Made by a program: the position numbers and the translations under genes
Part shown: one piece after another, positions 1-10,164 of the stretch
How positions within the stretch are numbered: the stretch's first letter is position 1
How the letters are laid out: each line of letters opens with the position of its first letter
Assembly (NCBI GenBank): GCA_947095535.1
Contig: OX352772.1
Coordinates: 151,104,767 to 151,168,766, forward strand
Direction: 5' to 3'
Source: Poecilobothrus nobilitatus
Lineage: Eukaryota > Arthropoda > Insecta > Diptera > Dolichopodidae
DNA length: 64,000 nucleotides
The notes under the pieces: generated by a model
Databases searched by the model: none
What the model saw: the letters and a program-made list of their open reading frames with translations, nothing else
Told to the model about the DNA's origin: nothing

Positions 1-552
1 TTTGGATTTTGGAAGCTTCCGAACGAGCCCCAGAGCAAACGAGATTATCTCCAAAATCAACAAAGATAGAACTTTTATTTTTAGTACAAAGGTGTTCTGT
101 TATGTTTCCTTTTCTGTAAAATTGGAAACTGACATTTGAAAGAATTTCAACCATAGGTTCGTATTTTGGATACTTCCGGACGAGCACAAGAGCAACGAGC
201 ATATCTCCAAAACCAACAAAAGTAGAACCTTTAAATTTAGTACAATGGTGTTCTGGCATGTTTTCTTTATGGTCCTGAGATGGATTCGATGAATTGGAGT
301 GGCAATTCGGGTACCTGACACACACCTCCCAAGGACTAACAATCTTCGAAATTAATAAAGATAGAAACTAAAAATTTTTTACAAAGGTGTCAAGCATATC
401 CCAAGAGGATGCCTCTTTTACGTTCCTGAAATTCGAGTTGAATAAGACAGGAAAGGGAAGAAGTTCAAGCAGCTGCCAAAAAAATTTATGGATTTTTAAT
501 TTAATTCGAATTATTCAGGTGTAGAGTATTAATAAGTCGGTTGCATCGACTT
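1..552. repeat. Left inverted copy of the TATACCC / GGAAGCTTCC repeat
   Basis: This segment is the reverse complement, with scattered mismatches, of 21,662 to about 22,210. Shared landmarks are GGAAGCTTCC (11-20), the block around 380-480, and AAGTCGGTTGCATCGACTT at the inner edge (about 534-552). The repeat runs off the left end of the window. With its right partner it forms a terminal-inverted-repeat-like pair around the Polinton genes. However, the gene at 501-944 is cut by it, so it may be a separate mobile repeat that replaced the original Polinton end rather than the native terminus. Confidence 0.8.
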
Positions 553-944
553 ACTGTTATATTTACTTGTTTTTGTTCTATTTTGACATACATTTTTTCT
601 GCTGGTTCTAAATATTGTTTTAATATAGGTTTAACGTCCAAATAATCAAAAAAACCGTTAGCCCATTGAAGTCCATTTATTTTATTTTCACAATATTGAT
701 TATTAAATTGTATCTCTTGACTAAGTTCTTCCGCGTGGTATGGTTGTTTAAAGTGATACACAATTGGAATTAAACTTCCTTTTACAAGTATAGCTAGCTC
801 TTTTAGGAAATACTGCTTTTCATTTCCTCGTAAAAAATGTAGGTCAACTACGAATATTTGTTTATCCATGTCGAAGGTTCCTGGATGAATGTTCAATAGA
901 ATAACTAAATTTACATTTATTTTCATTTTATGAAAAGAACTCAT
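501..944 (-). pseudogene. Polinton exonuclease-like protein, C-terminally truncated
   Basis: The frame opens with ATG at 944. It encodes a protein related to those at 34,778-35,116 and 52,758-53,096, sharing LRGNEKQYFLKELA, a YHF(K)xPY(H/S)AEEL segment and KINGLxW. In arthropod genomes such proteins accompany Polinton genes. The early acidic residues (VVDLHFLRGNE) are reminiscent of an RNase H-fold or DnaQ-like exonuclease, but that is inference. Homology stops near 575; the last 20 or so residues come from the inverted repeat and replace the normal C-terminal half. The gene is divergent from the ATPase at 990, with a gap of about 45 bp, as in the copies at 34 and 52 kb. It is non-functional as it stands. 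Confidence 0.6.
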
Positions 945-989
945 TATGTAAATATAGGTTAGCTATGTTAGTTTTTAACTATTACAATT

Positions 990-1533
990 ATGCTGTTTCA
1001 TCCATTTGCAATGATGGTGGATGGGCAATTCTGCTGTGTTAAATCAACTTTTATCCATAATTTAATAAAACATAAAAAAGAAAATATACGACCACACATT
1101 AATAGAATTATTTGGTGTAATCTAGACAAAAATGCGGTTCCTATATATATGAAAGATATTGAAAATAGTAATACAATATCAGAGGTTCACATCATAGAAA
1201 CTTATCTTGCTAATCTTAATATTTGTAACTCAAAATATTTTTCATCAGCGTAAGTTTTCAAGAGATATTTGGCTTAACTGTAAACATCTAGTACTTTATA
1301 AAAATCCAAGAGACAAGACAGCTCGTCAAATTTATTCCTTAGCTCGTCAAATTGATCCAAATCAAATCAAAGCATTTGAAAAAGTATATAATGAAGTGAC
1401 ATCAAACCCATATGGGTATATATTAATTAATCTTACGCAAGACGTTAATGATTTATTTCGTATAAGAAGTGATATATTTGGAAAAAATTTATGTTTTTGT
1501 ATAAGAAATCAATTAGAACAATTTGGGAAATAA
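990..1533 (+). pseudogene. Polinton packaging ATPase (FtsK/HerA A32 type), frameshifted
   Basis: The N-terminal part (990-1253) carries a degenerate Walker A region in which the expected glycine-lysine P-loop reads QFCCVKST, then FIHNLI and an IIWCNLDKNAVP stretch. A second frame (from 1,207) continues with VTQNIF, KNPRDKTARQIYSLARQ, NPYGYILINLTQ and IRSDIF, all typical of the Polinton ATPase C-terminal half. The two parts overlap in different frames. The Walker B and GSHHRN region expected between them is missing, although it survives in the copy at 34,212. The protein would pump element DNA into the capsid. Damage to Walker A plus loss of Walker B makes it inactive. Confidence 0.8.
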
Positions 1534-1799
1534 TATATTTAATATTTAATATATTGCACTTATTAAAAAGCTCTAAACCAAAATTTCAGAAAATTTTTTA
1601 TTTTTATTTTTTTACGAGGGACGGTGGAAAACATCAAAAGTCTCTCAAAAGAACTGCACGAGGTTCCTCTGAGTAGTGTTGGATTCTAACCAACCAAAAC
1701 CACCCCCTTTAAAACCAAACTATAGGATTGGACCTTTAATACATAATCATATAATGTACAGTTTAGTTTTGGGGAAAAGGATGGGGGAAGGATTACTTG
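1534..1799. other. Gap with a short motif shared with 38,415 and 56,690
   Basis: No complete gene is visible. At about 1,610-1,730 there is a block (TTTACGAGGG, CCTCTGAGTAGTG, ACCAACCAAAACCACC, AAACTATAGG) that resembles 38,415-38,550 and its duplicate near 56,690-56,830. Read in one frame it gives a VPLSSVGF-like peptide with stops, so it may be a relic of a short coding segment. The rest is AT-rich. Confidence 0.4.
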
Positions 1800-3625
1800 G
1801 GTGTTTGAATATAGGAAAATTGGGATTATGGAGAATGAAGGGAAAAATTTGGATAGTTATTTTGAAGAAAGATGTTAGCGTTCTTCTTGAATTTCGATAT
1901 ATCGTACACAAATGAATTACCAACTTTTGGGAACACATGTGCGGGCATAAGGTTCCATAAACGCGACGTGCGCATGACAAACGAATTTCCGAATGCTGTA
2001 TTGCGCCATCTTGCCAGTTCGACAGTGTATGGGTGGGCATCTGCTGCACTCCTCGTTTCACGTTGGAAAACTTTGAGTGGAGGCATAAATTGTTTTATTT
2101 CTTTAGAACAGGTGTTCACGCCTACAAGGTATCTATAAAAGAGGGTCAATGACCCAACAGTACGGCGATGGCAAAGTGGAGTGAGCGTTGAGGTAACACT
2201 GGGGTCTTCAATATGGCGAATAGCTCTGTTTTGCATTTTATCGAGATAACCCAGCGCTGTTTGAGGTGCTCCAGCCCAAATATGTGCGTCATACTTCATT
2301 TTCGGTCTAATGTACATTTTATAGATGTTGAGAAGATCTGAAGAAAAAAAGTAAGCTTTGCAGCGGTATAAGAAACCTAGACATTTAGCAGCATCTTTAG
2401 CTATACCAAAAATATGAGTTAACCAGGTCAATTTCTGATTTAACTTGATGCCCAGAATGTTTAAATCTGTTAAGTGCTGCAAAGCTTCACCCTGAAAAGT
2501 CAGGTTGGGTGTAGTACTAGCTACTTTTCGCGAGATGAAACAGCATTGCGTTTTTTTGGTGTTGAAATAAACTCTGTTGATTTCACCCCATTTTTGGATT
2601 TTCACAAAATCATTATTTAGCTCACTGATAGTGAAGTTTATTGCTGTTCTATTAATTTGGTGATTAATACCACAGCGGCTATGAAATTCATAGGAAGCTA
2701 CAAGGGTGCTGTCATCTGCGAAACTAAGGACTGGATTGGAGGTAATTGAAAGCAGGTCATTGATAAATATTAAGAAGAGAATGGGGGAAAAAACCGATCC
2801 CTGAGGGACACCAGCATTAATTATAAAATTGTCAGATGAATAACCATCGACGAGTACCCGAATCATGCGATTCGAAAGGAAATCTCCAATCCATTTTAAA
2901 AAGACTCAACCTAGTCCTAACGCTTTTTATTTTGCTAATAAAGGATCATGCCAGACTCGGTCGAACGCTTTAGAAATATCCAGAGCCACTATATCAGATT
3001 CACCAGAATGGTGAAGGCTAATATTCAACTTTTGGAACAGGTAAGTCATGAGATCATCGGTTGAACGACGGGCTCTGAACCCGTATTGTCGATCATGAAG
3101 CAAACCTCTACGATCCAGATAATTCAAAAGCTTCTGGTTTACTATTTTTTCCATTACTTTGCAAAGAACCGAGGTTATAGCAATAGGACTGTATTTAGAA
3201 GGATCGCTTTTATTATCTTTTTTTGGAATTGGGAAAACATGCGCAACCTTCCATTGGGTAGGGTGAATACCCGAAGTAAAAGAAATATAAAAAAGGTTGC
3301 GTAGAGGTTTTGAAATACTTTAATGGGTATTTTTAAGAACCATGGTAGTAATACCATCTGCTCCGGCTAATTTTTTTGCATCAAGATTTTTCAAGATTTT
3401 CATCACTGCTCTTGTCCTAAAGTATATTTTACAGAGGGAGTAGTCAACTTCAGGAACAGTTGGTCGCTTTAAAGTTGACTGAGGCAGTGTCAAGTTGAAA
3501 GAGAACTGCTTGCCAAACAAGTTCGCTTTCTCTTTGGAATCTGGCACATTCATGTTATTAATATCAACAAGCGGAGGAAAAGAAATAAAAAAAAAATTGA
3601 CAACCACCACACCGAAACTAATGTT
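1800..3625 (-). mobile_element. 5'-truncated CR1/Jockey-type LINE inserted in the Polinton
   Basis: Minus-strand coding sequence for a non-LTR reverse transcriptase fills this stretch, with the 3' end towards 1,800. It lies between the packaging ATPase and the first gypsy/PolB block, opposite in orientation to both. The endonuclease and any ORF1 are missing, consistent with the usual 5' truncation of LINE insertions. I did not find clear target-site duplications. Confidence 0.7.
1826..3610 (-). pseudogene. LINE reverse transcriptase, broken into three frames
   Basis: In coding order, 3,610-3,320 gives the fingers region (LDAKKLAGADGITTMVLK). Next, 3,154-2,927 gives DRQYGFRARRSTDDL and ALDISKAFDRVWH, which holds the motif A aspartate. 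Then 2,866-1,826 gives GVPQGS (motif B), SFADDSTLV (motif C, ADD intact), the thumb and a C-terminal RTSRLWN..P segment. The enzyme would copy LINE RNA at a nicked target. The last frame is 346 residues long, so the copy is not very old, but frameshifts near 2,870-2,930 and 3,160-3,320 and the missing 5' part disable it. Clade assignment is tentative (CR1/Jockey group). Confidence 0.8.
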
Positions 3626-3974
3626 GTCAACGCTTAATACTAAAAACGCTTTAGAAAAAAACGCTTTAGAAAAAAATTTTTTTTTAACTATATTACAACA
3701 AGAGTATAATAATCAAAAATAAACCGTTTGATTGAGAATAATTATTTACTATATTAAAAAAAATTAAATATACTTATGAAATTATACTTAAATTGAAAAT
3801 TTTGGAAAGTTTTATTTAAATTAAAAACAATTTACTAAACTAAATAAAAAATTTAATTTAAAAACCAAAATTTCTATTATACAAATTAAAAAATTTTAAA
3901 ATTTACAAATAAAGGAAATATAAGTATTAATACCATAAACAACCACTTTTATCATCCACTGACAAACGCGAAAA
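3626..3974. other. AT-rich stretch without a gene
   Basis: Simple AT-rich DNA with a short imperfect direct repeat (AACGCTTTAGAAAAA, twice at about 3,640-3,675). Nothing else is recognised. Confidence 0.5.
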
Positions 3975-4451
3975 ATACAAATAAACGAATCTTATCGGGA
4001 ATTCTTATATAAATTGATCGATATTATCTCACAAGCTGAAGTAGATGAAATCTTGGTCATAACGTACGTGATAAACGGAATAAATGATATACCCGGTAAC
4101 AAAGCAATACTTGACGGTGCCAAAAATTTTAGCGAGTTAAAAGAAACTTTAATCATTTATGAAAAAATTAAAACAGATACGAATCGCAATAATAATATAA
4201 AAAATTTAGACGAGAAAAATACTGAACTACCAAAAATAAATAATAATATTGATAATAGTAAAACTACGCGACAGAATGAATACTGTTTTAATGTTGGTTT
4301 ACCATTACATGAGTTCCATACTTGTCCAGAAATGGAACCAATTCGGACACAAAAACCGGATAGTCCAAACAAGAAGCATCCGACAGTTAGGACGTATGCA
4401 GTTAGTTCAAATAATAATTGTATTTTGTTAAAAGCAAATAATGTTGTTTGA
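3975..4451 (+). pseudogene. gag: Ty3/gypsy Gag C-terminal fragment, block 1
   Basis: The frame at 4,014-4,451 matches the Gag of block 2 (DIISQAEVDEILVITYVI, NDIPGNKA, ELKETLIIYEK) and ends in a degraded zinc-knuckle zone. CFNVGLPLHEFHTC stands where block 2 has CFNCGSSLHEFHNC, so the CCHC knuckle has lost its second cysteine. Gag packages the element RNA in virus-like particles. The N-terminal half present in block 2 from 10,165 is absent here. It lies directly upstream of protease and RT remnants in the same orientation. Confidence 0.75.
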
Positions 4452-5055
4452 TAGATACTGATATGAAGTGATATTTGTTTAATTAATGAATCATGCTTAC
4501 AATTAATTAATCCCTTCTCTATTTGTAGAAATTCTTCACTCTCCATTTCAGGTGTAGGTCAAACGTATTTAGTAAAGGATGTTGCAGTATTGACCTAGAA
4601 ATAAATGGTGATCAGTATAAAAATACGAAGTTTCACATTACCCAGAATTATTGTATGAAGTTTCCTGTCATAATTGGAATGAGTTTGTTACGACATTGCA
4701 TTTTAGATATTGATTGATGATTTAAATATTTCCATTAAAAAAACAATAATACAGCAGAAAATCGTATACAAGAGGAAAATAAATGGTTTCTAGGCGAAAT
4801 TAGCCATACTGGTCTTCCAGGATCGGTTAATCTAAAAGAAGGAAAAGTAAATCATAATATCACAATGATTAAGGATTATAAACATGCATTTATTAAGACG
4901 TCATCCATTCAAATGAAGATTCTTCCTATAGATGAGAAACCGGTATTTCAAAGTCCTCCTGGGGAACAGAAAATAATTAAAGATCCTGTAGTTAAGAAGA
5001 TGGTTAAGAATGGAAGATGCTACATGAACTTGTGGAAAAACATGGAAAGGGAATA
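4440..5055 (+). pseudogene. pol: gypsy protease and RT N-terminus remnants, block 1
   Basis: The protease active site is corrupted: the reading after LIDT is frameshifted, whereas block 2 keeps DTGSD. From 4,865 a short frame reads KTSSIQMKILPIDEKPVFQSP and EQKIIKD, the conserved lead-in to a gypsy reverse transcriptase. The palm domain is not present: the sequence passes into the acidic, lysine-rich lead of the SNF2 fragment instead. An internal deletion relative to block 2 removes the VEEWLKD to SADYASP segment. Confidence 0.65.
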
Positions 5056-6400
5056 AAGTTAGATATTAAAGAAAAGAAAAAAATTGATTCAAATGATGAA
5101 TCAGAATCATTGGATTCTGATTCTATCGAAGAGCCGTCAGTTAAAAAAGGCAAAGAATTTCGACAATAATTAAAAAAAGAAGATTCGAATATACGTCTTA
5201 AAAGTTTATTAGAAGATGAAAATAAAGAAGATACAACGTATGACGCAGCAGCTTTATCTCCATCTACATCAATATTTTTTCAATTAAAACATACGTTAAG
5301 GAAATACCAACATATTGGATTAGATTGGCTGCTGACAATGCATGATCGAATATTAAATGGAATTTTAGCTGATGAAATGGAATTGGGGAAAACTATACAA
5401 ACAATAGCACTTTTAGCACATTTAGCATGTCCTAAAGGAAATAGGGGACCTCATCTTATTGTAGTACCTTCTTCAGTTATGTTAAATTGGGAGATGGAAT
5501 CTAAAAAATTGTGCCCTAGATTTAAAATTTTAACATACTATGGTTTTTTTTTTTCTTTATTCAAACTTAAATTACTAAAAATTATACAATTTGCAAATAA
5601 TAAAATATTATATAAAGTATACAATATTATAATTTATTTAATAGCCTTAGCCGTAGATGACTGGCTTTCTGTATTTTTATTTTTAAATAACATTTTTTAA
5701 TATTTTTTTAAATTAAATTAAATTAAATTTTATATATTAATATTTTTTTTTATTATTTTTATTTTCATTAAGTGTCAAAGTTCTTTTGTTCTTGTATTCA
5801 TTTTGTTTAAAATTACAATTTATTGCAATATGTGTTTGGCTTAACTTACTTTAAAACTATTACTAATACATTTTGCTGGTATCTTTATGCCAATATATAC
5901 TTTTTTATTTCTTTTTTAAAATCTTTTATACTTGTGATACTCTTTAGTCTAACAGGTAATTCATTAAATTGCTTTAGGCAGTTATATAAACAGTTACTTT
6001 TTTAAGAGTTTGTTCTGAAGAGGTTCAAGTAAAAATTTGACTTATTCCTTGTGTTGTGGTTACGAATATCTATCATGCTAAGTTATATTTGATAAGATTG
6101 TTAATAATTTTAAATGTCGTCATATAAAGCTTATATTTCATTATATTATAAAGGCTCATATATTTATCATTGTATAATAAATTAGTTAGATATCGTATTG
6201 GATGGAAATGAATTACTTATTACTTATTACAAAAAGAACGTAAATCAAAACGTGTTGGTTGGGCAAAACCTAATACATTTCACGTTTGTATAATATCATA
6301 CAAATTAGTTACTGAAGATCGGCAAAGTTAAAAAATGAAAATATTTAAATTTAGATTAAGCACAAAATAAATTGACATACAATAAAAAACGGAAATCAAT
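5056..6400 (+). pseudogene. SWR1/p400 (Domino)-type SNF2 ATPase fragment, block 1
   Basis: A frame starting near 5,065 carries an acidic linker, then KHTLRKYQHIGLDWLLTM, ILADEME-LGKTIQTIALLAHL and HLIVVPSSVMLNWEME (helicase motifs Ia and Q-like region), stopping at 5,545 where a LINE is inserted. It resumes at 6,237 with RVGWAKPNTFHVCI and SYKLVTEDRQS. These are hallmarks of the INO80/SWR1-class remodeller ATPase (Domino, SRCAP/p400), a host chromatin protein. The Walker A glycine before LGKT is glutamate (E), which should kill ATP binding. No introns interrupt the homologous stretch. It is a captured gene fragment, not a working gene. Confidence 0.8.
5545..6236 (-). mobile_element. 5'-truncated LINE inserted in the Domino fragment
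   Basis: Block 2 is continuous here (12,213-12,228), so this 690-bp AT-rich segment is an insertion specific to block 1. On the minus strand it encodes a LINE RT C-terminal tail resembling that at 38,792-39,208 (RNHNTRNKSNFYL). It begins with an oligo-T run, that is, the LINE 3' tail. The insertion therefore post-dates the block duplication. Confidence 0.7.
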
Positions 6401-6708
6401 TTGGGGTGGATAATTTTTCACAACAAAAAATATAAAAAAAAAATATCACCAATTAAAAACAAAAAACACTTACCTATATCCAGCACTAGTTACATCATAT
6501 TTTTTTGGTTGTTATCCAAAAATATTGTTATTATTTATATTTATCTTTTACAGCTCCACATCTCTAGTAGCTAAGAGATGTATATTTCCCCTCCATTATC
6601 ATTAATCTAATCTTCTTTCTTATGAGATTAGATTTGCTTCTTGTTTATTAATATAAATAATTTGTTGTCATCACAACATTTGAGAACGAAACAACAATAT
6701 TTTAAGAG
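6401..6708. other. PolB leader and possible splice-site segment, block 1
   Basis: This holds sequence shared with 12,386-12,748. It includes a minus-strand splice-donor-like CTTACCTATATCC near 6,469 and a plus-strand acceptor-like TTTTACAG at about 6,547-6,554. The part after 6,554 reads as an untranslated leader for PolB. No protein-coding frame of its own is convincing. Confidence 0.4.
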
Positions 6709-9463
6709 ATGGCGTTATATGATAAACTTTTGCCGCTATGGGAGCAAAGTACAAATTAAATAAATCAACAATGGAGATTAATCATCTAAATTCAAGTTTA
6801 AAGGTGAACGAACTCTTTTCTTTTTTTTATCTAAAGCTGTTATTTTGATTATTATAAAAGAAGAAAAGAAATTGGAGAAAAGAACTAGTGGATCCGTGGA
6901 CGTAGAAGGTGAAGCACCAAAAGTTAAAACATTTGAATGTTATTTTATAATAGTAATTTAAATTTTTAAGTTACATAAAAATAAACTTGAACTAAAATAA
7001 AAAAACGAATTTAATTTATATAAAATGTTTTCCAATCCTACATGCTTTATATCAAATAATCTAGATTACTGTGAAAGATGTGAATTCCACTGATGAGATT
7101 GGATTAACATTTTGTGGAAACAGTTTTGAACATCAAGGTCCTGCGTATCTCAGTTTTAGATCCGCTCATGAACTTAATATTAGCGACGGTTAGGATGTAA
7201 ATTCTATTATTCTTCAAATTAATTCTGAAGATAATTATTTATAATACATTTTTTGTTTCTTATAAACTATTTTTATCTTACGTCTATAGGCACTTATTTT
7301 TATCTTACGTACAGACACTTTTTGTTAAACAGGTACCGGTGTTAGATTACCCACTGGCAGAGGTAGAAATAATAAATATTCAAATTATAAAGAGGAATAT
7401 TTGAAAAGGAAAGTAATAACAACAATAAAAACCAGCAATCATTTATGTCTACCACATGCACTTGTTGTTTCAATAGCTAAAATTGAAAAATTTATTGAAT
7501 ATGAAAAAATTCGAAAAAATACAGGAAAACTTCAAACTTTAACTGCTTTAAAATTATTAAAAACATCAAAAATAACAATTCCATCTGAAGGTTGCGGAAC
7601 TCGTGAATTGAATCAATTTCAAAAATTTTTACATAAACACAAAATTGTTGTATATAAATATGGAACAAGAGGTGCAGAAGTAATATTTGAAGGATTTAAT
7701 AATGGAAAAAAATTAACTTTCTATACCATAATAATCATTACAATATGAAAAATGAACACAACATTTCATTGTGAAGAATGTCATATACCGTATTTTAAGA
7801 AAAATCAATATAGGTATCCGAAAAATTGTCAATATAGGTATTCCTTGTTATCAAAAATCACCAGATTGTTCAATTAATTTTAAAAATATTTTATGTATGC
7901 AGTGCAATCGCGCATTTCGTGGTCAATCATGTTTTGAAAATCATAAGGCTTCCAGTTCAAAAAATAGAAGCATCTGTGCAGAAATTAGAAAATGCAAATC
8001 TTGTTTTAAAGTTCATAAAAATTGTAGGACTCATATATGTGGAGAATATTTTTGTAAAATTTGCGATAATCATGTTCCTGAAAACCATAAATGCTTCTTT
8101 CAGCAAGACCTAACAAAAGTAAATTTTTGAAAACTGCATTTATGATTTTATGATTTAGAAACAAGACAAGAAGAAATTAATTCTACAAAAATAAAAGAAC
8201 ATGTTCCAAGTATATGTATGGCTCAACTGAGAAATGTACTACTTTAAATGTATAAACATTGATTCTCTATACTTCTGTGAAAAATTTAATTATTTTTTAG
8301 AAGAATGTAATGTGGAACCGTTTTTAAAAGCAACAACAATAGCTTGCGCCTGTAATCTAGTATATAGAAGAAATTTTTCTCAAATCGAATACTATAGGTA
8401 TTATACCAAGAAAAGGATAAAGGATGGTAGACATGCGGTCAAAAATTGCAATGCAATGGCTTATTTGGGAAAAAGATTCGAGAAAAATTGATTTGAAATG
8501 TGCATTTATGGGAAAAGAAAAACAAATTGGAAATGTTAAAGTCGATGGATTTTGCGAAGAGACTAAAGAAATATTTAAATTTTACGGTTGCTATTATCAT
8601 GGACATCCAAAATATTTAACAAACCAAAGAGATATACTATTACATGATAACTCTGGCGATATTTTGAATCTACGATATGAAAAACATTAATGTAAAGATC
8701 AGATAAAATCATGTGGATATAAAGTTATTGAGATGTGGGAATGTGAATTCCGCGAGCTAATTAGACACAATGAAAATATGAGATATTTAGAAAATAATTA
8801 ATTAATTAATTTAATTGCTTTAAATTCCCGTGATGCATTTTAAGGCGGAAGAACGGAAAATACTTATACATATTATAAATGTAAACAAGGAGAAAAAATT
8901 AAATATATAAATGTATATTTCTTATATCTATATGTTTGCAAACTAGGGAAATTTCCCATAAACCATCCTAAGATTTCTGTTAGAGAAGATGCCTGCTCCA
9001 AGTTATTCTGCTTAACTTGGACTATTGATCGTATTATTAAATGTAAAATCTTACCACCAACAAATCTATTACACCCCGTGTTAGCTGTTAAACAAAACAA
9101 TAAATTGATTTTCTCACTATATAACACTTGTAGTGAACAAAAATATCAAAGAAAGTACTGTGAACAAATAGATGATGAAAGAGCATTAGTAGGAACTTGG
9201 GTAATTGATGAAATTAAAAAAGCAATTCAAAAAGGGTATGAAGTTTTAATTATTTATTTATTTATTTTAAATTTACAAGGGCATGCAATGCCCTTGCAAA
9301 TTGATGGGCCCTTTTTCTCTCGGATGTGGGCCATAATAAACTTTTAAATATTATGAAGTTTGGGAATACGAAACAGTAAAATATGAAAGTGCAATGGTAT
9401 TGATGATTTATTCACAAAAATGATGAACAAATTTATAAAGATTAAACAAGAGGCTTCTGGGTG
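6709..9463 (+). pseudogene. polB: Polinton protein-primed DNA polymerase B, block 1, internally deleted
   Basis: The likely start is MALYDKLLPLWEQS at 6,709. Next come a segment at 7,070-7,238 (DEIGLTFCGNSFEHQGPAYLSFR), a probable intron (7,239-7,332) and VRLPTGRGR leading into the frame at 7,401-7,748 (NHLCLPHALVVSIA). A Cys/His-rich region follows at 7,771-8,130 (CMQCNRAFRGQSCFENH, CKICDNHVPENHKC). After YFCEK the frame jumps by deletion to FNYFLEECNVEPFLKATTIA (8,234-8,690), then VDGFCEETK and YYHGHPK. Palm-like sequence near 8,810-9,240 is degenerate: the DxxSLYP motif A reads N..FLYL. The exonuclease and TPR2/YxDTDS regions are missing. The enzyme would replicate the element by protein priming. 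Confidence 0.8.
9246..9350 (-). mobile_element. About 105-bp LINE 3' tail inserted in PolB
   Basis: PolB coding sequence stops at ...QKGYEVL near 9,245 and resumes at about 9,352 with YEVWEYE. The inserted piece starts with TTTATTTATTTATTTTA, a TAAA-type LINE tail on the minus strand. It contains a perfect hairpin, CAAGGGCAT-GCA-ATGCCCTTG, at about 9,278-9,298. It is an extremely 5'-truncated retrotransposon end. TTTTAA-like sequence on both sides may be a short target duplication. Confidence 0.6.
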
Positions 9464-9479
9464 GAAAATAAAACGTCAA

Positions 9480-9906
9480 ACTCAAGTTTATTGAAATTAA
9501 ATAAATCAATAAATGGAGATTACTCATCTAAATTCAAGTTTAAAGGTGAATGAACTCTTTTTTTTTTATCTAAAGCTGTTATTTTGGTTATTATAAAAGA
9601 AGAAAAGAAGTTAGAAAAACAACTAGTGGATCCGTGGACGTAGAAGGTGAACATCAAAATTTAAAACAATAGTATTTTTAAATGGTAATCTTTTATTAAA
9701 TATAATTAACAAAGTTCATATTTAAATATAATTTTTTTTGAATAATAAATATTTACAATTTGATTTTTGTGAACTGAACTTTTTACAATAATTAATAATT
9801 AATTAATAATAGTTTTAATTTTTAAGTTACAATTTAAAAAAAAAATACTTGAATTAAATATATATACCAATTTAATACATATTAAATTTTATCCAGTCCT
9901 ACATGT
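9480..9906 (+). pseudogene. Third PolB 5' fragment (leader and first intron only)
   Basis: It is homologous to 6,760-7,050 and 12,800-13,230, including KFKVNEL-type coding sequence, ACTAGTGGATCC..GGACGTAGAAGG, and the AT-rich intron-like tail ending at CCTACATG (9,906). It starts abruptly after the palm-like sequence of block 1 (EASGW at 9,463) and ends where gypsy leader sequence begins. It is the upstream edge of block 2, showing that the duplication repeated at least part of the unit a third time. Confidence 0.7.
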
Positions 9907-10164
9907 GGGAGCTCAGCCAGGGTAAACCAAAACACCAAAACATTGAACCAGGATTGGCTTCATATAGACAGTTGAAGCGTGATCTAAAAAAGATGAGTAC
10001 TTTAGAATAAAAACTATATAATATTTAACGTGGAACAGTGAATTAAAAAAAATATAATTAGGGTAAATTTAAATATTTATATACTATAAAAAGAAAATAT
10101 TTTTGAACTATAAAAAAAAATTAATTAATATTAACCTTTTTTTTTTCTTAATTATATAAAATAA
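9907..10164 (+). other. Leader upstream of gypsy Gag, block 2
   Basis: A GC-richer start (TGGGAGCTCAGCCAGGG) is followed by AT-rich DNA and then the Gag frame. It may be gypsy 5' leader sequence. I could not identify an LTR or match a primer-binding site to a tRNA. No gene is visible. Confidence 0.35.

Larger units (their letters stand above)
3975..9470 (+). repeat. Tandem block 1: gypsy gag/pol, Domino fragment, PolB
   Basis: The order gag, protease, RT start, SNF2 ATPase fragment, PolB leader, PolB is repeated in the same orientation at 10,545-14,575. Alignable pieces include 4,012 with 10,581, 4,865 with 11,456, 5,290 with 11,960, 6,237 with 12,228, 6,709 with 12,749 and 7,401 with 13,590. 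The copies have visible substitutions and many indels throughout, so this duplication is much older than the 18.5-kb duplication further right. Block 1 has a 690-bp LINE insertion and an internal PolB deletion; it retains PolB palm sequence that block 2 lacks. Confidence 0.8.

Noticed and set aside
1..552. Array as a simple Polinton terminal inverted repeat
   Set aside because: Not accepted outright, because the terminal gene is truncated by it and the right copy appears to have its own inverted ends. Left open as one of two explanations.
1872..2138. Plus-strand frame of 88 codons
   Set aside because: Antisense shadow of the LINE reverse transcriptase C-terminus.
6885..6900. AGAACTAGTGGATCC resembles a cloning-vector polylinker
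   Set aside because: The motif sits in a diverged repeat present three times (6,885, 9,620, 12,935), with variants such as GGATCAG, inside PolB leader sequence. Flanks are not vector, so it is coincidence.
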